The notes beneath the pieces are model-generated. The model was not told where the DNA came from. It ran no database searches and saw only the letters and a program-made list of their open reading frames with translations. A program made the position numbers and the translations under genes. Shown in pieces: positions 1-7,586 of a stretch of DNA of 64,000 nt. Positions within the stretch are counted from its first letter, which is position 1. Every line of letters starts with the position of its first letter. Source of the stretch: Xanthobacteraceae bacterium (lineage in GTDB: Bacteria; Pseudomonadota; Alphaproteobacteria; Rhizobiales; Xanthobacteraceae); contig JALHMF010000003.1 of the NCBI GenBank assembly GCA_022844205.1, positions 248,001 to 312,000 on the forward strand, written 5' to 3'.

Positions 1-39
1 GCCAAGGCCCCACATGATGTAGACGTCAACGGCCCTCAT
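1..39 (-). CDS. Start of a truncated phage gene (runs off left edge)
   Basis: On the minus strand an ATG at 39-37 overlaps the TGA of the upstream lipoprotein gene (36-38) in the ATGA arrangement common in this operon. Thirteen codons are visible before the edge (MRAVDVYIMWGLG), then the frame leaves the window. The product cannot be named. Its place after the lysis genes fits another small membrane or lysis-associated protein. Confidence 0.45.
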   Translation of the reverse strand, partial: MRAVDVYIMWGLG

Positions 40-362
40 GGGCGCCTCCCGAGTTTTTGCAGCCGGTCACGCCAGGCGCGAACCTTGGCGATGTTGCCGG
101 CGGTGTCCGGATGCGTCGCGAGACAGAAGCCGCGCGCCTCCTTGTGGATTGCACCGGCCTCGTTGCGGACCTCGCTCGGGCAAGGGCGGCCGATCTTGTC
201 GCCGCGGGCGCAATAGAGTGTGAGACTTCGCCACGCCGCATTCTGCTCGAGGCAAGCCGACGCGACCGTGTTCTCGAGCACGCGCGGACGCCCGCCGGCG
301 ACGACGCAACCGGCGACCGCAAACGCGATCGCCAGCAGCAAAACCAGACGGCTGAGTTTCAC
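36..362 (-). CDS. Small phage lipoprotein
   Basis: A GTG start at 362 is preferred because it follows the upstream stop (370-372) and has a GAGGCGG ribosome site. An ATG at 392 is the alternative. The 108-residue product begins with a hydrophobic signal ending in the lipobox VAGC, so it is probably a lipoprotein. The mature part has four further cysteines and a basic C-terminus. It resembles the preceding lipoprotein in layout (Cys, paired Ala/Trp positions, a final amphipathic helix), which suggests an old duplication. Its position after the amidase suggests an outer-membrane lysis role like Rz1, but no family is recognised. Confidence 0.65.
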   Translation of the reverse strand: MKLSRLVLLLAIAFAVAGCVVAGGRPRVLENTVASACLEQNAAWRSLTLYCARGDKIGRPCPSEVRNEAGAIHKEARGFCLATHPDTAGNIAKVRAWRDRLQKLGRRP

Positions 363-369
363 GCCCGCC

Positions 370-681
370 TCACTTCGCCGCGCGGGCGGCAATCGCCTGG
401 TCGATCAACTTCGCGACCGCCTCGAGGCGCTGCGCGATCGAGCCGGTGGTGGCGTCGTCGCAAAACTTCACGACCTTGTCGTGCCACTCCTTCGCCTTCG
501 CCACCTTCGCCGCAGGACGATGCGGAGCGATGAGCGTGACGTAGATGAGATTGGCGGCCTTTTCCTGCGCGCACACAGACGCGAGACGCGCCTGCGCGCT
601 TTCGACTCGAGCCGAAACGCAGGCGGTAAGAAACAACGCAAGCACACAAGCGACCGCGAGGCCGCGAAGATTGCGGATCAT
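370..681 (-). CDS. Small phage lipoprotein, lysis region
   Basis: This 103-residue protein starts with MIRNLRG followed by a hydrophobic stretch and the lipobox LTAC (Cys about residue 21), so it is predicted to be lipid-anchored after export. The mature chain is Ala/Lys-rich and mostly helical in character, with two more cysteines. It lies 10 bases downstream of the endolysin gene, where many phages carry spanin-type genes. A u-spanin or o-spanin role is inference; there is no paired inner-membrane partner in the usual embedded frame. Confidence 0.7.
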   Translation of the reverse strand: MIRNLRGLAVACVLALFLTACVSARVESAQARLASVCAQEKAANLIYVTLIAPHRPAAKVAKAKEWHDKVVKFCDDATTGSIAQRLEAVAKLIDQAIAARAAK

Positions 682-691
682 TGGAATCTCC

Positions 692-1573
692 TCAGATGAT
701 GGAAACGAAGTTTGAATGCACGAAGCCGCTGTAGCCTGCCGGCGTCGTGACGTTGATCCACTCGCGCTCGAAATAATTCACCTCGACGCGAGTGCCCCTT
801 GGCAGGCTTCCGATGATTTCGCCGTTGGCGGTGCGGCGGAAGTTCAAACGATCGGCGGTGACGTCGCCGAATTTTCCGGCGGCGGTTTTCGCCGGCGGAG
901 CCGCAGGCGCCGGCTTCGATGCGGGCGGCGACGCCGGAGCAGACGGCGCCGGCACGCCTCCGCCCAGCGCGTAGCCGCGGACGTCCTCGAGCGGGAAAAG
1001 CGGATTGGTATCGACCTTGCGACCGGGCGAGATCGCCCAATGCGTCGTGACATCCTTAATCGAATAGTGCCGGACCAGCGCGCGGCAGAGCAATTTGCTG
1101 ACCTCGATCTGCCGCGCAGTGTACGGCATCCAGAGCGCGTCGCCGTGCTCCCTGGTCGAACGCCGCTCAATTCCGTATTGCGCCTTATCGAAGGTCTGGT
1201 CCCACCAGGGCTTCGCCCGGCCCGCCAATTCCGTCATCGAACCCGGATTGACGATCTCGATGCCGACCGAGAACGCATTCACATTGTTGCGGCCCTTGAA
1301 GCTCGACGGGCCTGCATGCCAGGCAGCGACATTGAACGGCACAAGCTGCGTAATGTCACCCTCGCGGCCCATGACCAGATGCGCGGAAGCACGCGCCTGC
1401 GGATTGCAGAGCCACTCAATCGAAGATTCGCCCTTGCCCTCGATCCGGCCAGCGGTGTCATGCAGAACGAGCACATCCGGAACGATCGTGCCGCTGCGGT
1501 TCGGCGAATGCCGGAAGGCCACCTGCTTGCCGTCCACGAACAGCACATGGTTGCGAATGGTGAACTCAGTCAT
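692..1573 (-). CDS. N-acetylmuramoyl-L-alanine amidase with SH3 domain (endolysin)
   Basis: The 293-residue product starts at ATG 1573 (MTEFTIRNH), overlapping the stop of the small membrane gene. Residues about 25-190 form an Amidase_2 (type 2 zinc amidase) domain with VLVLHDTAG, the central AHLVMGREG and SVGIEIVN stretches, and a final THWAISPGRKVDTNP motif supplying zinc and catalytic residues. A Pro/Ala linker leads to a C-terminal SH3-like module (LNFRRTANGEIIG) that probably binds the cell wall. It would cleave the amide bond between muramic acid and L-alanine at host lysis. It has no signal peptide, so it likely needs a holin. Confidence 0.88.
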   Translation of the reverse strand: MTEFTIRNHVLFVDGKQVAFRHSPNRSGTIVPDVLVLHDTAGRIEGKGESSIEWLCNPQARASAHLVMGREGDITQLVPFNVAAWHAGPSSFKGRNNVNAFSVGIEIVNPGSMTELAGRAKPWWDQTFDKAQYGIERRSTREHGDALWMPYTARQIEVSKLLCRALVRHYSIKDVTTHWAISPGRKVDTNPLFPLEDVRGYALGGGVPAPSAPASPPASKPAPAAPPAKTAAGKFGDVTADRLNFRRTANGEIIGSLPRGTRVEVNYFEREWINVTTPAGYSGFVHSNFVSII

Positions 1574-1715
1574 GGCGCTCCTCCTCGTCGATGAACCCGC
1601 GCCACGCCTCCTCGACCGCATTGTCCGGCGGCCGCAACGAGAACCAGAGCGCAATGAGAATGAAAACGAGAGCGCCGCCGTAAATCAGCAGCGCGATCTC
1701 GTAGGCGGACCACAA
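1566..1715 (-). CDS. 49-aa single-span membrane protein, holin candidate
   Basis: A short frame opens with TTG at 1715-1713 directly after the TGA of the upstream gene (1716-1718) and in the same frame. It ends with TGA at 1566-1568, overlapping the endolysin ATG by eight bases. The product starts MWSAYEIALLIYGGALVF, has one hydrophobic span (about residues 6-26), then RPPDN and a strongly acidic tail ending EEERHD. The overlap on both sides argues for translation coupled to the endolysin. Position and topology suggest a holin or pinholin-type protein; no family is recognised. Confidence 0.6.
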   Translation of the reverse strand: MWSAYEIALLIYGGALVFILIALWFSLRPPDNAVEEAWRGFIDEEERHD

Positions 1716-2042
1716 TCAGCCGGTCCAGTTTGGAATATAGATGCAGATGGTCCGGCCATCGGGCCGACCCTCTTCGGAGCACCGATGAAACAGCGCCCGG
1801 CCTTCCGGCGGTGTCTTACGGATGCGCGGATCGGAATAGGGAATTAGCTCGCGGCTCTCGTGGACGAAGAAACCATCGGCGCGGGCCTCCACCTCCTCGA
1901 GCGCGATCGGACGGCAGTCGCGGCCCGAGCAACAGTCCGGCGGGTACCAATCGTGGCCCCTCGCCGGCGTGCAGGAGACCGCGAGCACGAACAGCGCCGA
2001 CAGCGTGAAGGCCGCGAGCGCCTGTGCGGTACGAGCGTCCAT
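1716..2042 (-). CDS. Secreted cysteine-containing phage protein
   Basis: The ATG at 2042 overlaps the upstream stop (TGATG). The 108-residue product has an N-terminal hydrophobic signal (to about residue 28), then HDWYPPDCCSGRDC, with a cysteine cluster suited to disulfides, an acidic middle and another Cys pair near the C-terminus (HRCSEEG, TICIYIP). It is likely exported to the periplasm. Similar short proteins with a CCSxxDC motif are common in Hyphomicrobiales genomes and phages without known function. Confidence 0.72.
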   Translation of the reverse strand: MDARTAQALAAFTLSALFVLAVSCTPARGHDWYPPDCCSGRDCRPIALEEVEARADGFFVHESRELIPYSDPRIRKTPPEGRALFHRCSEEGRPDGRTICIYIPNWTG

Positions 2043-2731
2043 CACTCCGCCCCGAGCGTCGCCTCGAGGCGCGGCGCAATGGCCGCATCAAAGCGCCGCT
2101 TCCATTCGGCAGCCTTCGGCCCATGCCGGATGCCGCCCTGGAATTCCGGATGCGGAAACTTCCTGCCCCACTCCGGACCGTTGGGCGCCCAGGACAGATG
2201 GATGTGTGCAATGCGCGGGTTCCACGCATCTGTCGAAATGCCGCCCGGAAACTTTCGCAGGACACGATAGGCGCAGTCATAATCCGGACCAGCAATGTCG
2301 ACGGCCTTCGCGACCGCGTGCAGGCCCCAGGTATCGCCAGGACGATAGCCGGAGATCACGCGAAAGCCGGGACAGGCCGCCTGCACCTCGCGGACCGCAT
2401 CCATGAGCGGCCTCGGCAAGCCGTTGGAATCCGTGGAGCCGGAGACGATCGGCGCACGCTTGACCGCCTCAATAGCGGCACTGCGCGCGGCGGAGCGCGT
2501 GACGACCCGGCGCGCGACCGCCTTCGTCTGCGCGCGGGAAAGCCGCGGCTTCACGGTGACGGTGTAGTCGCCGAGCCGCAGGCTGCGCGCGGCCCGGCGG
2601 TCCACATAGTTTCCGCGACCGTCATGGACGGAGTCGGGACCGCCGAAGGAATTCGCGAGCGCGGTTGGAGCCGCGGCAAGCAACAAAAGGGTGCAGGCGC
2701 AAAGCAGCGCCCGCGCAACATTTGCACGCAT
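2042..2731 (-). CDS. Secreted peptidase M15-like protein
   Basis: The 229-residue product begins with a clear signal peptide (MRANVARALLCACTLLLLAAAPTALA). The C-terminal half carries the metal-peptidase signature: VISGYRPG, then GLHAVAKAVDIAG, then AHIHLSW, which together supply the His/Asp zinc ligands of M15-type (D-Ala-D-Ala carboxypeptidase/endolysin-like) enzymes. It may process peptidoglycan during entry or release, or be a virion-associated hydrolase. It is followed by another secreted protein and the lysis module. Family assignment is good, substrate is inferred. Confidence 0.75.
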   Translation of the reverse strand: MRANVARALLCACTLLLLAAAPTALANSFGGPDSVHDGRGNYVDRRAARSLRLGDYTVTVKPRLSRAQTKAVARRVVTRSAARSAAIEAVKRAPIVSGSTDSNGLPRPLMDAVREVQAACPGFRVISGYRPGDTWGLHAVAKAVDIAGPDYDCAYRVLRKFPGGISTDAWNPRIAHIHLSWAPNGPEWGRKFPHPEFQGGIRHGPKAAEWKRRFDAAIAPRLEATLGAE

Positions 2732-2758
2732 GATAAGCCTCCGTCTCAGATGAAAGGA

Positions 2759-3778
2759 TTAGTGCGCCTGCGCCTGCACCATGCGCCGGCGCGTGGGAGC
2801 CTCGAGCACCGCCGCGAAGTCCGCCGCGTGGCCGGACGCGGAGACCCCGACCAGGATCGCCGCAACCCTTGGAACGATCGACCCGGCGGAAGCCGTGGCC
2901 GACACGCCGGCGAGGGTTCGCTCGAGCAACTTGTCGAGCAGCCCAGCCGAACCGGAACCGGAAACACCGAACGGCACACCGCCCGGATTGCCGATGACAG
3001 CGCCCGCAAAGCCATCGCCCTGGGCACCATCGATCGCCCGTTCGATTTGAGAAGCCAGCGTGCCCGCGTGACCGGTTGCGGAAGCGCTGGTGACGGGAAT
3101 GCCCTGAATGGCATTGACGTCCGCAACGGCACCCCCCGCCTCGACGCCGACGAGGATCTTCTCGAGCGACGCGTAGAGCACGCCGGCGGAGCCATCTGCC
3201 GAAACCGCCGCAAGCGCCTTCTCGATCAGGAAGTCCGCAAACGACCCGGCGGCGCCGACCGCCTCGACGCCGGACGGGCCGAAGGTGACCTGCGGGACAA
3301 AATCGCCGGCGGCAGCGTCCGCCTGCACGCCCGCGAGCGCGAAATTGGAGTCGATGACCAGCCCGAGGGTGCCCGCCTCGCCATCGGCCTCGACGCCGAT
3401 CGCAAACGCATCAACCGCGAGGAGAACGTCTGCAACAGAACCGGTCGCCTCGGTGCCGACCACTGCGCCGCTCGGTGACGCAATCAGATTTCCGGCATCA
3501 CCCTGTGCTTCTGTCCCAAGAATTTCGCGGTCGATATATCCCAGGAGCGATCCTGCAGCCCCGGCAGCGTCAGCGCCCGCAAGAGATGGCGCTACATTGA
3601 CCGCCAAATTACCCGCGGAGAACGATGCCTGAACACCCTGCAAACCTACAGACGGATTCCCGAGCAGCGTGCCAGCAGCGGCGACGGCATTCGCGCCATT
3701 AACAAAAACCTCTCGATCGGTCGCCTCTTCGATGGCGATAACGCCACCGATTGCCGCCCCGATAAACCCACCAATCAT
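2759..3778 (-). CDS. Tail-fibre-type protein made of 20-residue repeats
   Basis: A 339-residue protein with a glycine-rich hydrophobic start (MIGGFIGAAIGGV). Residues about 28-330 are almost entirely fifteen tandem units of 20 residues with the pattern GVxAxGxAGxL followed by a more variable, hydrophobic-spaced half. The C-terminus is basic. Related GVxATGxxGT repeats are seen in phage tail and fibre proteins, and regular short repeats of this kind suggest a beta-solenoid or fibrous rod. It lies with the fibre genes, next to the inverted cargo pair. Role as a fibre or adhesin is inferred from location. Confidence 0.7.
   Translation of the reverse strand: MIGGFIGAAIGGVIAIEEATDREVFVNGANAVAAAGTLLGNPSVGLQGVQASFSAGNLAVNVAPSLAGADAAGAAGSLLGYIDREILGTEAQGDAGNLIASPSGAVVGTEATGSVADVLLAVDAFAIGVEADGEAGTLGLVIDSNFALAGVQADAAAGDFVPQVTFGPSGVEAVGAAGSFADFLIEKALAAVSADGSAGVLYASLEKILVGVEAGGAVADVNAIQGIPVTSASATGHAGTLASQIERAIDGAQGDGFAGAVIGNPGGVPFGVSGSGSAGLLDKLLERTLAGVSATASAGSIVPRVAAILVGVSASGHAADFAAVLEAPTRRRMVQAQAH
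2789..3697 (-). repeat. Fifteen tandem 20-residue coding repeats
   Basis: Units recur with almost exact 60-base spacing at protein level. Examples of unit starts are GVQASFSAGNL, GADAAGAAGSL, GTEAQGDAGNL, GVEADGEAGTL, GVEAVGAAGSF, GVSGSGSAGLL and GVSASGHAADF. The DNA copies have diverged strongly, so this is an old protein repeat, not a recent DNA amplification. Confidence 0.75.
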
Positions 3779-3839
3779 AGGGAATTCCTCTGGGGTTTAT
3801 TACCGTCCGCCGCTGGCGTAAGCTGATGAGAGAACCGAG

Positions 3840-5486
3840 ATGACAGCCCCTCAAGATTTAGCTGGACCCAAGCACTTCGCGCCATCGCCATGGGCGCGAA
3901 AGATTGATCCTTACTGGCAGGTTTATTTTGTAAGCATTTTTACCGCGCTGCTGGTGTTCGCGGCCCTCAAATTCGTCAGCTACAAGTCGTCGCTCTCCAT
4001 CCAGTACCCGCTCGCCACCACGATTGTGATTTCCGCGGCAGGCATCGGCTTTGCATGGATGCCAGCGGCGGAAATGTCGAAAGCAATGCGCGTGGTCTAT
4101 CGCACCACGGCGATCATGTTCGCCCTATCGCTTTGGTTCGGCGACGTACCGCAGCCTCCGAATGCTCCAAGCGGACTCGCTCGCTGGTTCACATACGCGC
4201 CGATCGTAGCCGCTGTTGCCGCGCTTCTCTCATTCTGGCGGCCAGGCATGGCTTTGATCACTTACGGCTTGACGTATTTTTACTACCGCGCGCTATCGGA
4301 AGCTTGGAAGTTCAATCCGCCGCCCACAGAGTGGATGCCTATCGTCGAAAGCTCGATTGTTCTGGTGCTGGGCGGGATCGCTATTGCGTATTGGCGCAGA
4401 TCTGCAGGACGCGAGCTACAGAAAGCCGAGGATGCCAGGCTCCCGCTGATGGATGCCTTTTTGATCTTCGTGGTGGGTCTCCATTTCTCCAATTATTTCT
4501 GGTCAGGAGCCACAAAAATTCTGCTCGATGGCGGCCCGTTATCTTGGGCGCTAGAAAATCGGTCAGACGTGTTGATCGACATGGCCGCCTACATGGGCGT
4601 CCTGACCATAGCGGATGGGTTTCCGTTCTCGGCAGTAATCCGGTCGGCGATCGGCGAGTGGATCATCGCCATCAACGCCGCCACGCTGGTAAGCCAGATT
4701 GCTTGCGTTGCGGTGTTTTGGCGTCGGCGCGCGATGGTTTGGATTACCATCGTTTACGATATTCAACACATCATTATTTTTCTATTGATGGGTCTCTTCT
4801 TCTGGAAGTGGATCATTCTAAACGCAGCTCTAGTCATCGCACTACAGAACATTGATCGTAAAAAAATTCCGTTCACAGTCAGTGTCACAGCCCTGACGGC
4901 TTGCCTGTTTGCCAACGTCTTTTTCTTCGTTGCAAAACTCGGCTGGTACGACACACGCTCGCTAAATTATTCTTATTTCACCGCCGTCACGAAAGACGGA
5001 CAAGAACTCAACGTCCCATTTACGTATTTCGGAGCCGCCTCGAACATCGTGGCTCACATGCGAATCCCGTCAGGACTGATTGATGCGGACCGAACCATGC
5101 AGGGAGGATTCCCGACCGGAGGATGGGGCCAGCGGGGACGTTACGAAGTGGTCGCGCCTGGAATGCAGTGCAAGCTCCCCGTCCTAATCGGCAGAAACGG
5201 CCCAGACAATGAACGCGCAGACGTACAGGCCGCTTTGAGCAAGTTCGTTCGGGACTGGCACAGCGCAATCAAAAGCAGATTAGATGGAGACGGGCGAATC
5301 AACTTTAATCTTTACCCGCATCACATCTTTGTCGATCCGCGAAGGTTTAGAGAGTTCTCTGAACTCGACAAGCGAAGCATCATTGCATTTCGTTGGCGGC
5401 GCGACTCCGTCTGCGTTGACCCGGAAAGCAAAGTCGGTGGGACTCGACTACATTCTCGCATCGAGTTTGAAGTCCCGGTCCAGTGA
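3840..5486 (+). CDS. HTTM-like polytopic membrane protein (prophage cargo)
   Basis: A 548-residue protein with about ten hydrophobic segments in residues 25-370 and a soluble C-terminal domain of about 170 residues. The segment HFSNYFWSGATK near residues 213-225, followed by a Trp and loop, resembles the core of HTTM (vitamin K-dependent gamma-carboxylase-like) proteins. It is read opposite to all neighbouring tail genes and its codons are visibly more AT-rich. Its last bases overlap the next gene by four (GTGA). HTTM proteins often pair with DCC oxidoreductases, which supports the call. The substrate is unknown. It is probably a lysogenic-conversion (moron) gene. Confidence 0.6.
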   Translation: MTAPQDLAGPKHFAPSPWARKIDPYWQVYFVSIFTALLVFAALKFVSYKSSLSIQYPLATTIVISAAGIGFAWMPAAEMSKAMRVVYRTTAIMFALSLWFGDVPQPPNAPSGLARWFTYAPIVAAVAALLSFWRPGMALITYGLTYFYYRALSEAWKFNPPPTEWMPIVESSIVLVLGGIAIAYWRRSAGRELQKAEDARLPLMDAFLIFVVGLHFSNYFWSGATKILLDGGPLSWALENRSDVLIDMAAYMGVLTIADGFPFSAVIRSAIGEWIIAINAATLVSQIACVAVFWRRRAMVWITIVYDIQHIIIFLLMGLFFWKWIILNAALVIALQNIDRKKIPFTVSVTALTACLFANVFFFVAKLGWYDTRSLNYSYFTAVTKDGQELNVPFTYFGAASNIVAHMRIPSGLIDADRTMQGGFPTGGWGQRGRYEVVAPGMQCKLPVLIGRNGPDNERADVQAALSKFVRDWHSAIKSRLDGDGRINFNLYPHHIFVDPRRFREFSELDKRSIIAFRWRRDSVCVDPESKVGGTRLHSRIEFEVPVQ

Positions 5487-5896
5487 CACACTCCTCTGGC
5501 AACTGGCTGCTATACGACGGCGAATGCCCATTCTGCTCGCAATACGCGAAGAAGATCAGAATTGACAGATCGGTCGGCTGCCTACGACTGATTGACGCGA
5601 GGGAAGAAACCGCCGAACGTGATCTCGCAGAGAAACAAGGCTTTGATCTGAATCAAGGAATGTTGCTCTGCCTTTCAGGGCAGATGTACTACGGCGACGA
5701 ATGCCTGAACCGGCTGGCTCTTATCAGCACTCCCGTTGACTTGTTTAACCGGCTTGCAGGCGTCGCATTCTCCCGCCCGGCACTATCAAGGGCCACCTAT
5801 CCGTTTTTGAAGGCCGGAAGAAACCTGACGTTGAGGATTCTCGGGAGGGAAAAAATCCAGCGCAGAACAAATGACAATGGCACCATCAAGCGGTGA
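5483..5896 (+). CDS. DCC-family (DUF393) thiol-disulfide oxidoreductase
   Basis: GTG start at 5483, overlapping the HTTM-like gene stop by four bases, implying coupled translation. The 137-residue product begins MTHSSGNWLLYDGECPFCS; residues 12-18 are the DxxCxxC motif that defines the DCC/DUF393 family, placed after a first beta strand as in thioredoxin-like folds. The length fits the family. It likely performs thiol redox chemistry for, or together with, the adjacent membrane protein. The 3' end overlaps the convergent glycine-rich gene by 11 bases. Confidence 0.85.
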   Translation: MTHSSGNWLLYDGECPFCSQYAKKIRIDRSVGCLRLIDAREETAERDLAEKQGFDLNQGMLLCLSGQMYYGDECLNRLALISTPVDLFNRLAGVAFSRPALSRATYPFLKAGRNLTLRILGREKIQRRTNDNGTIKR

Positions 5897-6839
5897 ATGT
5901 GCCGCTCGAGGTGAAGGTGTGATAAGTGTACGTACCGTCGCTCGTTATCGTGCCGCCTGTGCCACGCTGCGCGCCGAGATAACGGATCACGACGACCCCA
6001 TCAGAACCATCGCCGCCGTTCGCGCGGCCCCCGCCGCCGCCCGCGCCACGATTGGCCGTCGCATTTCCACCGTTCGCACCTGAGGTATGTGTTCCGTTGC
6101 CAGCGCCGCTGCCGCCGTTCGCAGAGGTTCCTCCCGTAGAAGCGCCGCCGCCGCCAGACCCGAAAACCGTTGACACTTCTGGAATTGTACTAGTGCGCCC
6201 GGCACCGCCAGCCCCACCGTTTGCGGTGCCGTTTGCACCCGCAGCCGTGTCACCGCCACCGCCACCGCCGCCGCCGGACGGCCCGCCGTTCCCGCCCGCA
6301 AATCCTGCAGTTCCAGAGCCTGCAATACCGCCGCGCGAGCCGCCGCCACCATTCGCGCCGGATCGACCATTGTGGTCAACGCTATTTTGACCGCGAGCGC
6401 CGCCGCCACCGCCCAAGGCAGTCTGGCTGAATGCAGTAGTTGTTCCGCCATCAGCGCCGGAGTTTGTAGAGTTTCCACCGGTGCCCTTGGCACCAATCGT
6501 GATAGCATAACCAGTCCCGATCTGAACTGCCTGGTTCGTGATTTCAATGACATCGCCGCCGCCGCCGCCGCCGCCGGGGTTTACGTTGTCGGAACCGCCG
6601 CCGCCGCCGCCGCCGCCCACGATTACGGCATCAATATTGTACGTGTAACCGGGCCAAGCGTTTGCCTGGCGGGCCTGATAGACCTCGGGCAAAGTCCACA
6701 TGCCCTTTGCCGAAGAACTACTCGGTGCGTTCGCCGTCGCGCTGACAAGCGAACCAGGGAAACGCCGCATTGCATCCGCAGGCTCTGAATAAAAAGCCAA
6801 AGCCGAAATACAAACCGTCGCAAGCAGAGCGCGGCGCAT
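5886..6839 (-). CDS. Secreted glycine-rich tail adhesin-like protein
   Basis: A 317-residue protein with an N-terminal hydrophobic stretch resembling a signal, then long Gly/Asn/Ser/Ala-rich tracts (VGGGGGGGGSDN, AGGNGGPSGGGG) from about residue 75 to 275. It ends with GVVVIRYLG and a TYHTFTSSGTFTA motif, a standard ending of glycine-rich phage and bacterial surface domains. Glycine-rich tips of this type serve as receptor-binding adhesins in several tailed phages. Its start overlaps the stop of the next upstream gene by one base. The adhesin role is inferred. Confidence 0.72.
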   Translation of the reverse strand: MRRALLATVCISALAFYSEPADAMRRFPGSLVSATANAPSSSSAKGMWTLPEVYQARQANAWPGYTYNIDAVIVGGGGGGGGSDNVNPGGGGGGGDVIEITNQAVQIGTGYAITIGAKGTGGNSTNSGADGGTTTAFSQTALGGGGGARGQNSVDHNGRSGANGGGGSRGGIAGSGTAGFAGGNGGPSGGGGGGGGDTAAGANGTANGGAGGAGRTSTIPEVSTVFGSGGGGASTGGTSANGGSGAGNGTHTSGANGGNATANRGAGGGGGRANGGDGSDGVVVIRYLGAQRGTGGTITSDGTYTYHTFTSSGTFTA

Positions 6840-7216
6840 CAGCCGATCTCCTCATAGACGACCGTCACATCCACATCATTCGCGGCGGATGCGACAATCA
6901 CGATCGATTTATCCTCCTCGAGATAGATGGGGGTATTCTTATCCACCACGATGAGCGACCCTCCCGCCGGAATGGGTATGATATGCGGAGAAAGGCGATA
7001 GAGCGTTCCGCCGCCATCATCCTCCGATGCAATCGACACCGTCACATTTACCGAATTGCTGCCATCATCATTCGACACGATCAGCGAAACTACTTTTTTG
7101 ACCTTTCCGCTGCTCGCCGCGTTGTTGCAGATCGTGACGGCAGACGTGCCGCCGATCGAATAGACTTCGGTTTTCCCGTAGATCGTTTGGGCGGCTAGAA
7201 TATTTGGCGCTGTCAT
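6839..7216 (-). CDS. Small phage structural protein, unknown
   Basis: A 125-residue, beta-rich and Val/Ser/Asp-rich protein (VVSLIVSNDDGSNSVNVTV; KSIVIVASAANDVDVTVVYEEIG). It resembles small virion proteins near tail fibres that pack as jelly-roll or immunoglobulin-like domains. No catalytic motif is visible. It sits in the fibre operon directly upstream of the glycine-rich gene, with which it shares one base. Confidence 0.6.
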   Translation of the reverse strand: MTAPNILAAQTIYGKTEVYSIGGTSAVTICNNAASSGKVKKVVSLIVSNDDGSNSVNVTVSIASEDDGGGTLYRLSPHIIPIPAGGSLIVVDKNTPIYLEEDKSIVIVASAANDVDVTVVYEEIG

Positions 7217-7219
7217 GGA

Positions 7220-7582
7220 TCACCCCAAAACCATAGCCAGCGCGACGGACTTTGCCGCGCTGACCTGAAATGCCGCGGGAATATCGTTGCTGATGTATTT
7301 TACACCAGCGCCGAAATTGACTGCTGCGTCACCGTTGGAACTTTTCAGCGGAGCGCCGCGAACAAGCGTGTTCGCATCGCTCCAATAACAAGGTGCGATC
7401 TCCCACTCCGCAGAACCGGCAACCACGTTAACGATAAAGAGAATCGGATTCTTTGCAGCGAGATCGACAGTGCCGAAAGCCTCCGATCCTCTCTGATACC
7501 CGCCGAATCTAGACGTTGTAAGATCACCCGTACCCGTCGAGATTGATTGCTCCCAGACAAGGTCGCGCACCAAGCGGTCCAT
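7220..7582 (-). CDS. Phage tail-region protein, unknown
   Basis: ATG 7582 (MDRLVRDLVWEQS) is chosen because it leaves only four bases after the upstream stop at 7587. The longer frame would run into that gene. The 120-residue product mixes Ser/Thr/Gly-rich early residues with hydrophobic strands (PILFIVNVVAGSAEWEI) and ends SAAKSVALAMVLG. It has the look of a small virion protein. Nothing further can be said. Confidence 0.6.
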   Translation of the reverse strand: MDRLVRDLVWEQSISTGTGDLTTSRFGGYQRGSEAFGTVDLAAKNPILFIVNVVAGSAEWEIAPCYWSDANTLVRGAPLKSSNGDAAVNFGAGVKYISNDIPAAFQVSAAKSVALAMVLG

Positions 7583-7586
7583 TAGA

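Noticed and set aside
716-1594. Long plus-strand open frame opposite the endolysin
   Set aside because: Arg/His/Pro-rich product typical of antisense shadows in GC-rich DNA; the minus-strand frame has clear amidase motifs.
2024-3478. 484-codon plus-strand frame
   Set aside because: It runs opposite the M15-like and repeat-protein genes. Composition is shadow-like, and it has no recognisable motif.
5987-6553. Alternative frame in the glycine-rich gene and GGCGGC-rich stretches as possible CRISPR-like repeats
   Set aside because: The repeats are irregular Gly codons without constant spacers; no CRISPR array or cas gene is present in the window.
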